Assembly: GCA_036924285.1 (NCBI GenBank)
Contig: JAYKYS010000004.1
Coordinates: 31,528,001 to 31,592,000, forward strand
Direction: 5' to 3'
Length of the DNA stretch: 64,000 nt
From: Asterella californica
Taxonomy: Eukaryota; Streptophyta; Marchantiopsida; Marchantiales; Aytoniaceae
In this document: positions 9,156-20,394 of the stretch, piece after piece
Position numbering within the stretch: the first letter of the stretch is position 1
Layout: each line of letters begins with the position of its first letter
Notes under the pieces: model-generated
Database searches by the model: none
Seen by the model: the letters and a program-made list of their open reading frames with translations, nothing else
What the model was told of the DNA's origin: nothing
Translations under genes and position numbers: made by a program

Positions 9156-9836
9156 ATAGTAACCACAACCGATGTTGACATTTCCAAACTTAGTAAGATC
9201 GAACATGCTATCTTAAGGGTGTCAGTTTTCCAGTGTAAAATTAGTTAGGATACCATGTGGCAGCATAGGTAGAGTAGGAACAACAAGGTAGAGGGCTAAA
9301 CAGGAAAAGAGGAACGGAACATGCTATCTTAGGAGGTGGCAGTTTAGTGTAATATTAGATGGATGACCATGTGGCATAGTAGGCAGCGTAGGAGTAGTAA
9401 GGTAGATGGCTAATTAGGACGGGGAACCGCTTGCATGTGGAGTGGCAGCCTTCTGACAACGCCCATCTCTCCCTAGTTGTAATTGAGGATTGGAGGGGAA
9501 CTTCCCCTGCGCCTCAAGGCAGATGTATAAGTAGGATGACAGAGTAGCATTTTGAGCACACTGAGCACACTATGCGCGCATACACATCATTGTGAGTAGG
9601 GACACATTACGCACAGTGCACACTACATCTGATGTTAGAGACATACAAATAGATTGAGATTATACCGGAGGGGTCTGCACACTCGTTGCCAACAGTGGTT
9701 CGCAGATATAGATGGAGGTAGTGGACAGTTTAGGAGCAGGGAACGGCATCCTCGTGTAGTCCTGCTGGCTAGACTTGTGTGTCAAGGAGTAGGAGCAGAA
9801 AGTAGAGGGAGTGAGCTTCCCAACATCAATGTGTCT
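9156..9836 (+). mobile_element. Family A 3' non-coding region
   Basis: It matches the sequence after the gag-like stop in two minus-strand copies (58668 down to about 58440, and 61674 down to about 61120). Shared features are CATGCTATCTTA blocks, ACCATGTGG blocks and the GGAACGGCATCCTCGTG segment. Near 9836 it joins abruptly to the middle of a minus-strand gag-like copy, giving a tail-to-body inverted junction. Confidence 0.6.
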
Positions 9837-9837
9837 T

Positions 9838-10874
9838 CCTCTTTACTGCGCTTCCTCGCATCGCAGTAGGAGTATCCATCCAACCTTTGTCTTCTAGAGT
9901 CTTCAGAAGACTCCTTGGTGTTGCAGAAGCGGTCTTCGCGCAGCTCGGGTACTCAGTGGCTCCTCCTGTGAGTCAGACTCCGATCCAAAATGAATGATCG
10001 GGAAGGAGGTGGTCTTCCTAGGCACACTCCTAGGACCCATCTTCCTTGGTGGTGTCGCGTCTTCCGATCCACTAGAGTCGTCTTCTCTCACCAGAAGCGT
10101 CTTCTGGTGAGTACCTGATCTCATCTGCGGCATCAGAGTGGGAGGGGGAGTCATTGCTGCTGCTCGGTCGTCTTTCCCCGAGGTCTCCTCCTTCGCCTTG
10201 TGCTGCCCTGTTGGTCCATATCTCGTCAACTGATCTTCCGTGAGATCCCCCTTGGTTACGTACAGATAACAGAAGAATGGAGTAAGATGTCCTCCTGCTG
10301 GGGTACCTAAGTACACCAGCTCTGTCTGTACATAAGCGTGGAAGAACGCACCCCAGTTGACGTTCTCTCCGGCACACACTGCTTTCAGGAACTCCACGTC
10401 CTGATCTCCAAGGCACCTCGTCTTTTGCGCCTTCCCCTTAGGAAAGAGGTGAAGGAACAGCTTCGCCAGAAAACGCTTCTGCGGCTCCCGGTAAGATTCA
10501 ACCTTCCAGCCATTTCTTCTCTGCCTGTCCTCCAAGAAGAGACAAGTTGTGCTTCCAGGCACATGCCACTTACCCGAGATCATGGGTAAGATCTTCTTCT
10601 CGAGCCAACAACCTCGGTTCTCAGATTCTGGCTTGTGAAAGACCTTGCGTCACCAATCCTCGGTCCAGGAAGATGGTCTTCCCCGAGCTACTCTTGCCTT
10701 CGCAAGTACACGATTGCGAGGTGGTAATGCTGCCCAAACCTCCTCCAGAAGACCCTGGTCGGCGAGGTTCCAATCCTACAGGAAGAAGTCGAGACCCAAC
10801 TCCTTGATGAAGGACTCGGCCTCGGTCAATTCTGTTGCCGGTAACACCAACCCTCGAGGATGCATCAACATACT
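9838..10874 (-). pseudogene. Family A gag-like protein, N-terminal half, minus-strand copy
   Basis: It reads from the ATG at about 10874 leftward. A TAG at 10776-10778 replaces the TGG (Trp) of other copies. Another frame then carries TTCLFLEDRQRRNGWK and GHLTPFFCYLYV up to the acidic linker. It ends at the junction near 9837, before the coiled coil. Several frame changes make it non-functional. Confidence 0.6.
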
Positions 10875-13855
10875 TGAAACTCTGTTGCACTAAGCCACAC
10901 GTACTTACTGTGAGCCGAAGGCTCAGTCCTTCCCAAGTTCGCACAGTCTAGCTTCCACTCTCAGAAGACGAATCTAGTCTTCGAGAAGACAGCTACTCCG
11001 TCTTCCGAGATTCTAACAGTGCTTCCTAAGCTCTTCTCGTCTTCCGAGCTATATCTAAACAATCATAACTAAGCAAGGCCTCGCATGGATTCCTAAGAAG
11101 ACAACCCACCTTGCATTACATCCTACTTCCTAACATAAGATACAAGATTTGCGAGAAGTAGAGTGTGTAACAGATTCAGAAGATGGTTGCGGGCTCCTAC
11201 GACGACAGTGACCTCTGGGAAGACTCTCGGGACAACTTCCGATTCAATACCGTTCTCGGAAGACTTCCCGACACTGATTCTGTGTTAGACCAGGTAGCAG
11301 GACATGAGTTCTACAGCTTCCTGGATGAGTATTCTGCGTACAACCAAGTTTCAATCAGAGAAGAAGACAAGTCGAAAACTACTTTCACTACTGATTGGGG
11401 CACGTACGCGTACAATCAAATGCCGTTTGGTTTGTGCAACGCGCCCGTCACATTCCAGAGATTGATGATTACAATCTTCAAGGAGTATCTTCGCACTTTC
11501 ATGGAGATCTTCTTGGATGATTTCTGTGTGTTTGGATCGAAAGAAGACCACCTGATGTTTCTGAGGAAGTGTTTTTTGAAGTGTAGAGAACATCGTTTGG
11601 CTCTCCACCCTGAGAAGTGCTTCTTTGGTATATCAGAAGGAATTTTGCTACGACATAGGATTTCTGGAAGAGGCATAGAGGTCGACTATGCTAAGATGGA
11701 AGTCATCATGAAACTCCACCCACCTGCTAACTTGACTCAGTTGAGAAGCTTCCTAGGCAACGTAGGATACTACATGAGGTTTATTGACAGGTACGCGGAG
11801 GTAGCAGGAAGACTCACCAAGTTGCTGAAGAAGGACGAACCATACATTTGGTCTTCTGAGCAGCAGGAAGCATTCGAAGAAATGAAGAGGCTTCTGTCGA
11901 AATCCCCTGTCCTAAGGCCACCTGATTGGGAGAGAGTCTTCCATATTTATGTGGATGTTTCTGCCTTCGCCATAAGGGTGGTGTTGAGTCAGAAAGATGA
12001 GAAGAAGAAGGATTATCCCATCTACTATGCGAGAAGACAACTCAGTGATGCAGAGAAGAAGTACTCTACAACTGAAAGGGAGTGTCTCGGCATGATTTAC
12101 TCCTGTCGAAAGTTTAGGCACTATCTTCTAGCCAACCCGTTTGTCTTCTATGTGGATCATTTTTCTTTGAAACATCTTGTGAAGAAAGCGGATTTGTCTG
12201 ATAGGATAGCTAGGTGGATTCTTCTACTCCAGGAATTTACTTACACCGTTGAGTACAGGCCTGGAAGGCTTCCCGAGCCAGGCTTCCCTTCACTGGTCTC
12301 ACTTGTCTTCTGCTTCCTACACGCAATCTAACCTCACAACAGACACAAGACATTCGCACTCTGTTCTTCTGACTTCTCACCTCTCATACACACTCATAAG
12401 AAGCTTGCCGCATGATGGGAAGACATGACCCTCGACCATTCTCTCCAGATTCTGCCAGCAAGATTTCTCACAACTCTCTTCTAAGTTCGGGAAGAAGAAG
12501 GAATAGGCTGCTATGGGTCGGACAGAAGAGATCCGTAACGGACCCTCACGTCTTCTCGCGCATTCTGCCAGCCTTTCCAGTCTTCTATTCTCTCTAGGAA
12601 GATGTGGATTTGAGAAGCTTGGAAGATCGGGAGGCATAGGCCTAGTTCCTAACTTCCAACTTCTCGAAATAACAAACAACTCACCAAGCCACTCGGGATT
12701 CGTACCAAGCTTCTCTTAACACAAAAGCAAATCCAATCCACTCTTGATATGAATTGCACACAGTCGTCTTCCGAAGACAATCAGGCTTCTGAAGCGTCTT
12801 CCGAAGATGTTCAAGTTTCAGAAGCGTCTTCTGTAAGATTTTGAGAGTAGAGGGATGGTAGGATAGGAAAATTGATAGCTGTGATCTCGAATTTGAGGAC
12901 GATGGGCAGGGAAGCTCGAATTGCACTCGGGAAGAAGCAAGAAGATGACTGTCGAAAATTGGGCAGCGCTTCCGCACCCAATGTCACAGAAGGAAAAATG
13001 TGGGGAGAGAATCAATCGATCGGTTTGTCTGCAAACAACCGGGGAAGCGCGAGGGATACCAAGCAAAAGACGAGAAGCAGTGGGAAGAGAAGAGAACATG
13101 GGAAGAACCTCAAACAGTCTTCTGTTTGCTTCCCAAGCTGTCTTCAATCTTCCACGCGCTTCCGGCTCTGACCCCAGCTCCAATGCGACTCCACAGAGCT
13201 GCTTCCGTCGTCAATTCCTTGTTACACCTCAATCGAACAAGACTCCACCTTTGATTCTTCTCAGCCGTCCTTCAATGTCTATTTCCGGGAATCTCCAGAA
13301 GACTCCTTCAGCTCGATGTGCTTCCTACTCTCAACGATTAGTCCTCGCCTTCTTCTTAGCTGTGAATCGATCTTGGCTCCACTCAATTTCACTCTGCTGG
13401 CCCTCCTCGCTCAAGTTGATCACCTTCCAACTTGATCTTCTAGCCAAAAACGAACTCGATGCAGTAAGCGGTAGTGTTTCGGTGCTAATGCGCTTCCTGC
13501 GCATCTTCTCGCGCAGTTTAGGGGTTTTTGACCTACATGACTTGCTTAACCTACTCGATGCTACCTGGTAGGTACACCTACTTCTTACGTGGTTAAGCTT
13601 CCACGGTTGCCGTCTTCCGGAAGATACATGTCTTCCGTCTTCCGCCGTCTTCCGAAGATACAACTGAGAAGACGCTTCTCGGAAGACGACCGTCTTCTGA
13701 AGAAGTCAACTTCTTATTACGAAAAAGATCGTAAGATCATCTTCCTTCTAAGGAAGCCGTAATCTTAAGTAACAAAGCTTCTTCAGTTATACAAACAAGT
13801 TATTTATCTTAAAAATTTCAAAAATTCACGAATCCTGTAAATTGTGAGCACCACA
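10875..13855 (-). mobile_element. Family A LTR-like start and leader, interrupted by a pol fragment
   Basis: Read leftward, it begins at 13855 with TGTGGTGCTCACAATTTACAG. The other leader copy begins with nearly the same sequence at 55468 (TGTGGTGCCCACAATTTACAG). Similarity stops on the outer side of both points, so this is probably the element terminus. Without the 1005-bp insert at 11272-12276, the distance from terminus to gag ATG is about 1.98 kb; it is 1.95 kb in the 55468 copy. The region is saturated with GTCTTC/GAAGAC, for example 13605-13690. No gene belongs to the leader itself. The LTR/leader boundary is not visible to me. Confidence 0.6.
11272..12276 (+). pseudogene. Ty3-type RT-RNase H fragment inserted in the family A leader
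   Basis: The open frame encodes the RT palm and RNase H: SAYNQVSI, MPFGLCNAPVTFQRLM, the catalytic FLDDF (YVDD equivalent), LRSFLGNVGYYMRF, then RNase H with VDVSAF, TERECLGMIYSCRKFRHYL and FYVDHFSLKHL, stopping at EYRPGR. The N-terminal fingers, protease and integrase are missing. The insert is flanked by a direct repeat CTTCCCGA (11264-11271 and 12269-12276); the uninterrupted leader has a single related CTCCCGA. The frame is intact over about 330 codons, so insertion or conversion was fairly recent. It cannot act alone. Confidence 0.8.
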
Positions 13856-13925
13856 AGGAGATACTTCCAAGATGGCATGCATCTATCTTTCTTTGTGTGT
13901 TGGTCATGAACTCTAGTATGGAGCG

Positions 13926-14931
13926 CAAGTCGTATCTTTCTCTGGTCAGAGAGTAGATGATGAGTCTCCAGATCCTAAGGGTGGAGATGGTGTTCCAGAC
14001 CAGCAAGATATCCATGACGATGTGACCATGATGGAGTATCTACATATTGATATGGTGGTAGGCACAGTAAGTGGCAAGGATCGAGATCGTGTCCTTCAAC
14101 GAGCGAAGAGATTTCGACGAGAAGGACAACATGTACTTCAAGTGTGAGGTGATAGAAGAGTACAGATAGTGTCACATCCATCCCAGAGGGCACAATTAGT
14201 ACGACATGTCTATGAGGACTTGGGACATTTTGGATTGAAGCGTACGCATAGCTTACTCCAAGGACAGTATTGGTGGCGTGGTATGCACGTCGATGTGCAA
14301 CAGTTTGTCGCACGATGTGTAGTTTGTGATCGAGTACGAGCATCGTTTAATGCTTCTACTCCACAGTTACACCCCTTACCGATTATGGGGTTGGGTTACC
14401 CTTGGAGTTTGGATTTTGTGGGACCTTTACCGTTGAGCGTACGTCACCACCGGTATGTATTGGATGGTGGAGCACTTCTCCAAGTGGATTGAGTTGGTGG
14501 TATTACCAGACAAGACGAGTGAAGGGACGACATATGCGTTCTTAGATCGAGTGCTGAGTCTTTTTGGAGCACCAGTTGAAGTGCTGACAGACCAAGGTAT
14601 TGAGTTCCTTGATGAGTTTCAGATCTTGTGTAATCAGGCGCTGATTGATCATCGGACTACATCTCGAGATCATCCTAAGGCGGATGGTTTGGTGGAGAGG
14701 GTAGTTCACACGGTGAAGAGAGGATTGCACAAGTATGGCTTGCAAAAGGACCACTTGGGAGATTGGGATGTGCAGTTACCATGGTTGGCTATGGGTTACC
14801 GTTTCAGCCGACAAGCGTCTTTGACTTCTTTCTCATCGTATTTTCTATTGTATGGCCGAGATACAGATCTACCTTCGGCCATTCGTCGTGATTCTGCTGA
14901 GGTGCTGAACCTTGATGACCTGGATATGTGA
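13926..14931 (+). pseudogene. Ty3-type integrase, zinc-binding and catalytic domains, frameshifted
   Basis: An H2C2 zinc-binding module (HVYEDLGHFG ... CVVC, about 14194-14330) precedes the catalytic core. The first Asp is in WSLDFVGPL, the second in LTDQGIEF, and Glu is in KADGLVERV, giving the D,D,E order of retroviral-type integrases. A frameshift near 14450-14470 separates the first Asp from the rest; upstream at about 14135 a stop breaks the connection to RNase H. The core continues to a stop at 14931. It follows family A's terminus at 13855 and belongs to a different element. RT is absent. Confidence 0.8.
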
Positions 14932-15116
14932 GTCAGAGCATGTTCTCAACGAGCAGAGACATTTTAGTTATACCCATGGCTTTTGAGAACCTAGCGATTG
15001 CTCAACATAGAGACACATTGCGATATGCAACTATCCGGGGAGAAGGTTATCGGTCGTCGATTCGCAAGTTTCATCCCGGCGATTATATCTATCTACAGTA
15101 GACCGCACCGACGACG

Positions 15117-15443
15117 TTGGATGTGACCGCAAGGTGTACTATTTTACGAATGCGTGAGGTGTTACCTTCTGGAATACTTATGTTAGAGGGTCATGATGGT
15201 GTTGTTTGGAAGGACCATGTGCGTAATTGCGCATCATATCATCTTCCCAACATCGATGGTACCGTTGACCCAAGCTTGGTAGTTGTACGCGCGGGCTTGA
15301 GGTGTATGTTGTGTGGGTCTGCTGGTGGAGCAGCCCGTATGTTGGTGTGTGATGGTTGTTCGAGAGGTTGGCACATGTCATGTTTGACACCGTCTCTCAG
15401 TGTCGTTCTTACTGGACGGTGGGTTTGTCCTCGATGTATATAG
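15117..15443 (+). pseudogene. Integrase C-terminal region with PHD-type zinc finger
   Basis: The frame runs to a stop at 15441-15443. After a beta-rich stretch resembling the usual integrase C-terminal domain (EVLPSGILMLEG, VVWKDHVRNC), the last 50 residues show CMLC, C-DGC, GWHMSC and CPRC. That spacing is Cys4-His-Cys3, typical of PHD fingers, which read histone H3 tails. Plant Ty3 elements usually carry a chromodomain here. A stop and frame change near 14931-15110 separate it from the integrase core. Confidence 0.7.
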
Positions 15444-15620
15444 CAGGGATACCCGATTAGATCTTTGCATGGTATGGATTGCAGACAAGCGACTAACGAT
15501 GAGACGATGTAGCACCCGGCCTCCTGATCCTTGCACCATAAAGGTGTATATCACGTAGTTGGGATATGGAGCTATCTGGGATTAGAGGGATCTAACCGTC
15601 AGTTAGGGGGGCGATTGCGA

Positions 15621-15720
15621 TACACTTGTGTATGTGTATGACATCGTCCATGTGTTAAGTGTATGTGTGGTGTACCTCTGACAGCGATGTATGTTGTGTA
15701 ACGATGTGTATGCGCACGAC
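15621..15720 (+). repeat. 100-bp direct repeat, copy 1
   Basis: It begins TACACTTGTGTATGTGTATG and ends TGCGCACGAC. A second copy 402 bp downstream has the same length and about three mismatches. It probably belongs to the 3' part or LTR of the PHD-integrase element. 15444-15620 and 15721-16022 contain no gene. Confidence 0.8.
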
Positions 15721-16022
15721 AGCTGTCACGTCATTTTGGGCACCCCGGCTAGGTTGACCGAGTGCGAAGTGACGAATCCCGGTAAGGTCGTTAGTGCCGT
15801 TAGGGCGAGTTGGTGGAAGAACCCACTAGGTGTATACTTCGCAGGTAGGGCTTGGAGGCCTTAGTTCTTCCAGTTGAGTCTTCAAACTCCTGGTTATGAT
15901 GGACAGTCTTGGTGAGTGCAATATGGATTCTCTACGAGCATAGAGTGGATTTGGCTCGACTTTAGTGATTGTTTAATGCCCGTTAGCATGGTGGAGTGAC
16001 TACTTACCGTTTATCATTGTGG

Positions 16023-16122
16023 TACACTTGTGTATGTGTATGACATCGTCCATGTGTTATGTGTATGTGTGGTGTATCTCTGACAGCGATGTATGTTGTG
16101 TAGCGATGTGTATGCGCACGAC
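16023..16122 (+). repeat. 100-bp direct repeat, copy 2
   Basis: Partner of 15621-15720, with differences at TTATGTG, GTATCTC and GTAGCG. The flanks outside the 100 bp are unrelated. Confidence 0.8.
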
Positions 16123-16741
16123 AACTCTCGTGCTGGTGTACATTAATTAATACAGTGAATGTGCCAAAGTGCATTGTGTTTTTAAGAACATTCCCCTCGT
16201 AAGTTTTTAGACAACTGCACTTTCTTTCAGCTTTCATAGGTTGTTTGATAATATTATTTGTTTACGTATTATTTGTTTAACACCAAGTGTAACCTGTGAA
16301 TCATTCTACGTGTAAGACGGCACCAGAAGGAACAATTTGTCTTCAGCCATTCCTAGAATTTTCTCCGAGAAATTTTGTCTCTCGGCATCTGTCCATGCGG
16401 AGAATCGTTGTACGGTTTCTCATGTAATATGAGACGAGAATTCGATATTTTTCTCGATAGAGAGGAAGAGTTGCAGAAGGTGGAACTGGTCAAGAATTAC
16501 ATAAATTTTGAACTGCATTTGACAGCCATAGTTCGAGATGTCATAAGATTGTCATGAACACTGGTACCTTAGAGAACACCAGATCTTCTTTCGTAGTTCT
16601 GCTCTTCTGATAAGCCTGAATTGTCTTTTCAAGATTTTGAAGTAGCGTAATATCAAATACACCACCTTCAAGAGTCCGACCGCAACCGCAACCACAACCG
16701 TGCAGTCACAATCACAATTCTCAATAACGCAACTGACGCAG

Positions 16742-16950
16742 CTCAGTAGACCACTTGTCCAATGATCAGATCATCTTAATCCAAATGAGTGTCGTGAGTA
16801 CAGCCCACGTAGTTAGCAATATAAAGAATGTAACTTTTCAATAACTTCCGTACACTCGTCACTGTGTCTCAATATACCACTAGTCTAATAATCAGATCAC
16901 CTTAATCCAAAAGAGAGTTGTGAGTGCAGTTCACTAACTAACAATATAAT
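16742..16950 (+). repeat. Two diverged direct repeats, period about 126 bp
   Basis: Units start at 16742 and 16868. Both contain CTCA-TA--CCACT, GATCAGATCA, CTTAATCCAAA and GAGTG/GAGAG-TGTGAGT, then AGCAATATAA or AACAATATAA. The surrounding 16251-17122 has no gene. Confidence 0.6.
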
Positions 16951-16960
16951 GAACTAATGA

Positions 16961-17126
16961 ACTATCTAATAAACACATATCGCGAGGAGAAGAGAAAAAG
17001 AAATTCAAAAATATTCTGATAAGTAGAGCAAGCTAACAATATAATGAGAACTATCTAATAAATAAATATAGCAAGGAGAAGAAAAGAAAGAAGTAAAAAA
17101 TATTATGATAAGTGGAGCAAGCCAGA
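16961..17126 (+). repeat. Two direct repeats, period about 89 bp
   Basis: Units at 16961 and 17050 both run ACTATCTAATAAA, GGAGAAGA, ATATT-TGATAAGT-GAGCAAGC. Purine-rich and AT-rich, non-coding. Confidence 0.6.
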
Positions 17127-17231
17127 AGAGAAAAGGAGAGAAGAGAAGAAGGAAGAAACGATAGAAGAATGAAAGAGGAAAAAGGAGTCTAAAAGGGAAG
17201 AGGAGGAGGAGGGAGGAGGGAGGAGGAGAAA
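17123..17231 (+). other. Polypurine tract
   Basis: About 110 bases are almost only A and G on the plus strand, with few interruptions, ending in GAGGAGGAGGGAGGAGGGAG. No coding. Such tracts may form triplex DNA or act as GAGA-type elements; neither can be shown here. Confidence 0.7.
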
Positions 17232-17721
17232 CCTTTAAGGTTACTCTTCCTCCTCCGGCGGATCGCCGGTGAAAAGTGATTGGCCGAACTCTCGTCCGCC
17301 GATGACTAAACTATGTTAACTTTTCACGACGGAGGGCCCTTCGTCGACAAAAGGAGACCGGAAGATCATCGAAGGATCTTGCGGACAGCCGTTGGCTGGA
17401 ACATTAGCAAATGCTGGATCACCGGCGGAAGAGGAGATCCTTCTATGGATCTAGATGGTTCCATCTCTTTCTTCGATCATTCTCAGAAGGTCAACGGGTG
17501 GGTCACCGACAGACAGTAGAGGATTCACCGGCGGTTCCGTTCACCGTTCGTCCTCGATCAATTTCGTCATCTTTTGTTGACGAAAATTGTCAAACCTCCG
17601 TCCGTCCAGGTCTATCTATTTTGTAAATAATAAAAATTGATTTAAATTGAAGAAATGAAATCTTTGAAACTACAGATAAAGTCATCAAAACTTCACCCTG
17701 GAATTTTGTCAAAACATGGAT
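17232..17721. other. No gene seen
   Basis: A GC-richer patch (CGGCGGATCGCCGGTG) around 17260 is followed by AT-rich DNA. ORFs here are short and show no recognisable motif. Confidence 0.4.
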
Positions 17722-18138
17722 GTGACATATGCATCTTGTTTGTAAGTGCACCACTTCTATTTCGAACATCACTTGAACAAGACGAAAAATGCACTCAGAT
17801 TCTACTGTGAAATTGTCTCTGCACTAAATTAATGTGACTTATGCGCGTTGTTCGTGAGTGAAACAGTTCTAATCTCTAATCATGGGAACAAGAAGAAAAA
17901 TGCATTCGGATTCTGCTGTGAAAAGATCTCCACACTAAGTTAATGTGACTTATGCACATTGTTCGTGAGTGCAACACTTCTAATCTCTAACATCACTTGA
18001 ACAAAGAAAGAAATGCACTCAGATTCTTCTGTGAAGTTGTCTCTGCACTAAGTTAATATGACTTATGGACCTTGTTCGGAAGTGCAACACTTCTAATCTT
18101 AAACATCACTTGAACCAAGACGCTTTTGCACTGCAGAG
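17722..18138 (+). repeat. Minisatellite, about 3.7 units of 112 bp
   Basis: Units start at 17722, 17834, 17945 and 18058 with GTGACxTATG or ATGACTTATG. Each contains TTGTT-GTGAGTG-AAC, ACTTCTAAT, ACATCACTTGAAC, AATGCA-TC-GATTCT-CTGTGAA and CACTAAGTTAAT. The last unit is cut at 18138. Divergence between units is moderate. Non-coding. Confidence 0.8.
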
Positions 18139-18731
18139 GAGTGCACCTTTCTTAAACTCTAAAAACATTTCAAATCTCCACTTCGTTTTCAGATTCTAGG
18201 TGACATTCTACCCAACTGCATTGAGGAAAAAGCTTCCTGTGCTAGAGCTGATACTATTCTGTTGAGAGACTTGTAGTACAGTTTTCAGTTTTGTAACACC
18301 AAAACACTTCAATCGAAATCCTTGGTGCAAAATTATTGAATCTATATCTATCTCTCTGTAGACCGATGCTCTCAGTTTTCCACTTCTTGGAATCGGTGTC
18401 AACGGAGCACGGAGCAAATTCAGTAGTGTCTTCATTTCAAACATCCTCGAGCTCGCTGACATACGAAAACTGTTTTCTATAGTATATATACAGCTAAATT
18501 CACAGATGAAGGTCCTGCAATGACTATCTCCTTATCCCCATGATGTCCATGCCCCTTATGCACGTATGTTCGAGTCAAAGATCTGAAAGCGACTGTAAAA
18601 GACTGAACATCGTCAGGAATTAAGATGGTATACCAGGGGAAATCGTGACGCTGACATCATGAGAGCTAAGTTCTACACTACAACTCGCATATATATATGC
18701 GAGTGGATTGATCATGATCAGTCAGTTTCTA
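18139..18731. other. No gene seen; 20-bp palindrome at 18684-18703
   Basis: The sequence 18684-18703 (CTCGCATATATATATGCGAG) is a perfect palindrome. Otherwise there are only short AT-rich ORFs. Confidence 0.4.
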
Positions 18732-19160
18732 TCAACCGTTCTTCCCGGGGTCTGCGGGCTCACCAGGAGGTGATCTGTCACCAGGTTCGGAATTGGCAGG
18801 CTCAGCAGTAAGTTGTCGGCCTCTAAAACGTGATAAGTCCATAAGAATTCGGCTTGTCTGAGGCGATCTTGACGACGTCTTCGAATTCGGCAGAGCACCA
18901 AATGTTCCAGATGTGTCGTGTTTATAACCAATCGACTGCCACAAAACCAAGCATTGCAAAGAATTTTGTTCATCAGAAACAGAAATCATGGGAACATTAT
19001 TTCGATCAGGATCTCTCCGCAGTATGCTTATCACGTATATATACAGTCTGTCATGACCAAGATCTTCCAGAGCTTCTTCCAGTTCCAGAACTACACCTTT
19101 AACTTCTGCTGACAGTCGACGTCTGCATCCACCTCCAAGTTTTGGCCCGATCTATTCCAA
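18732..19160 (-). other. Long open segment, possible last exon of an unknown gene
   Basis: One minus-strand frame is open from a TAG at about 19161 to the stop at 18732. It contains a Glu/Leu-rich helix-like part (VLELEEALEDLGHD), then ILRRDPDRNNVPMISVSDEQ and a Pro/Glu/Ser-rich end. An AG acceptor lies at its upstream edge. I recognise no family. It may be coding or chance. Confidence 0.2.
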
Positions 19161-19411
19161 GACATATCTGCGCCCACTTGACGAAACAGGGACAGTCATG
19201 ATCAGTTCACTAATCTTAATCCATCCAGCTGAGAGTTGACAAGATTCTTCCATACGTATACATATATAGTTATGCAAATGTTTATCTCCTTGAAATTTGA
19301 CAATACGTAGCCTACACCTTCTCCATGCCAGCTAATTATCAAAGGAGGATGGAAGAGAATGTAAAGAAATGTACAAGCTACATTCTACCTCGACTTAACA
19401 GCGAATTTGAT

Positions 19412-19978
19412 TCACAGTTGTTTGCTCACGATTTCAGTACCTTGTGTACCGAACTGGAACTCATACAGAGGTCGACCAAAAATCTGACTTCGAGGAACAG
19501 TTCCAGATGGCGATAGATCTAGAAACAGTGCACATGATATATTCGAAAGGATCTCAAAATCGGGAAAAGACAACAGGTGATCATGAACAAGGCGTGAACT
19601 GAATACAGCAGCCATATGCATGTACTATGGGCAGGCAGACACTGGAAGGGATCTTGTATAATAGAGCAATACTTGTGCTTCTCTCGATCTTCGTCCTGTC
19701 GGATTCACTTCCATCCTTAGACTACCACTGAAACTTTACCGATTTCGTAAACTCAATCAATAGCCAGCCTTGATCATGAGCTTTAGCATTCGTACTAGCG
19801 AGTAATTACAGGCAGCTAAATTTGGGTTCTAACTTCCCAGAGGAGGAATCCGAAACAAACCTATAACAGGATCGACCACGCGTACGGGACGTGCTGAAAG
19901 AAAGCAAATTCTCTGGTTCTCCAAGCTCAAAAGCACCGATATGATAAGAACGAAGACATGTACAAGCCTCGAAACCAT
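19412..19978 (-). CDS. Possible secreted lectin-like gene fragment (signal peptide plus L-type lectin strand)
   Basis: Two minus-strand pieces suggest a gene or remnant. From ATG 19978, MVSRLVHVFVLIISVLLSL followed by a polar segment looks like a signal peptide. From 19621 to 19412 the frame reads LLSFPDFE, ALFLDLSPSGTVPRSQ, FGRPLYEFQF. This resembles the start of legume (L-type) lectins, where a F-x-F-P-x-F strand is followed by a G/S-rich turn and GRALYxxP. A GT donor after PPLG(K) near 19830 and AG acceptors near 19640 would allow splicing. The remaining lectin fold, including its metal-binding residues, was not found. It could equally be chance or a relic. Confidence 0.22.
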
Positions 19979-20394
19979 TTTCACCTCTGTGACAGCTACG
20001 TTCCAGTGAATTATGACGACGAAGTAACCAGTCTTTCGGAAGAAAACGCTTGAGATGTTGCATAGCAGACCGACAGTGGTTTGAAACATCTATAACACAA
20101 ACGACCAGAAGTATATTAACGTTTACTGGGTCTTTATCACGAACTCAAGAAGAAGAAGAGTGGAATAACGCATGCAGGTTTCAGTTTCTCTTCTCGTTAG
20201 TACGTACGTAGGGGCGCATGCCACTTTCAAAGACATTTTGTCCCAATACGCGTCAAACAGTAGTTCCCCGAAATGCATTCTTCTGTGCGAGATATATAAT
20301 AAGTATTTCATTTTCGAGGTGACCATGAACCTCCATTACAGTTAGTGGCAGGTCAAAAGAGTGGTCGAAAAGTGCGGATTCGAGCTATAGGTCA

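Noticed and set aside
17722..18138. CRISPR-like array
   Set aside because: The 112-bp units are contiguous, without unique spacers, in plant nuclear DNA; it is a minisatellite.
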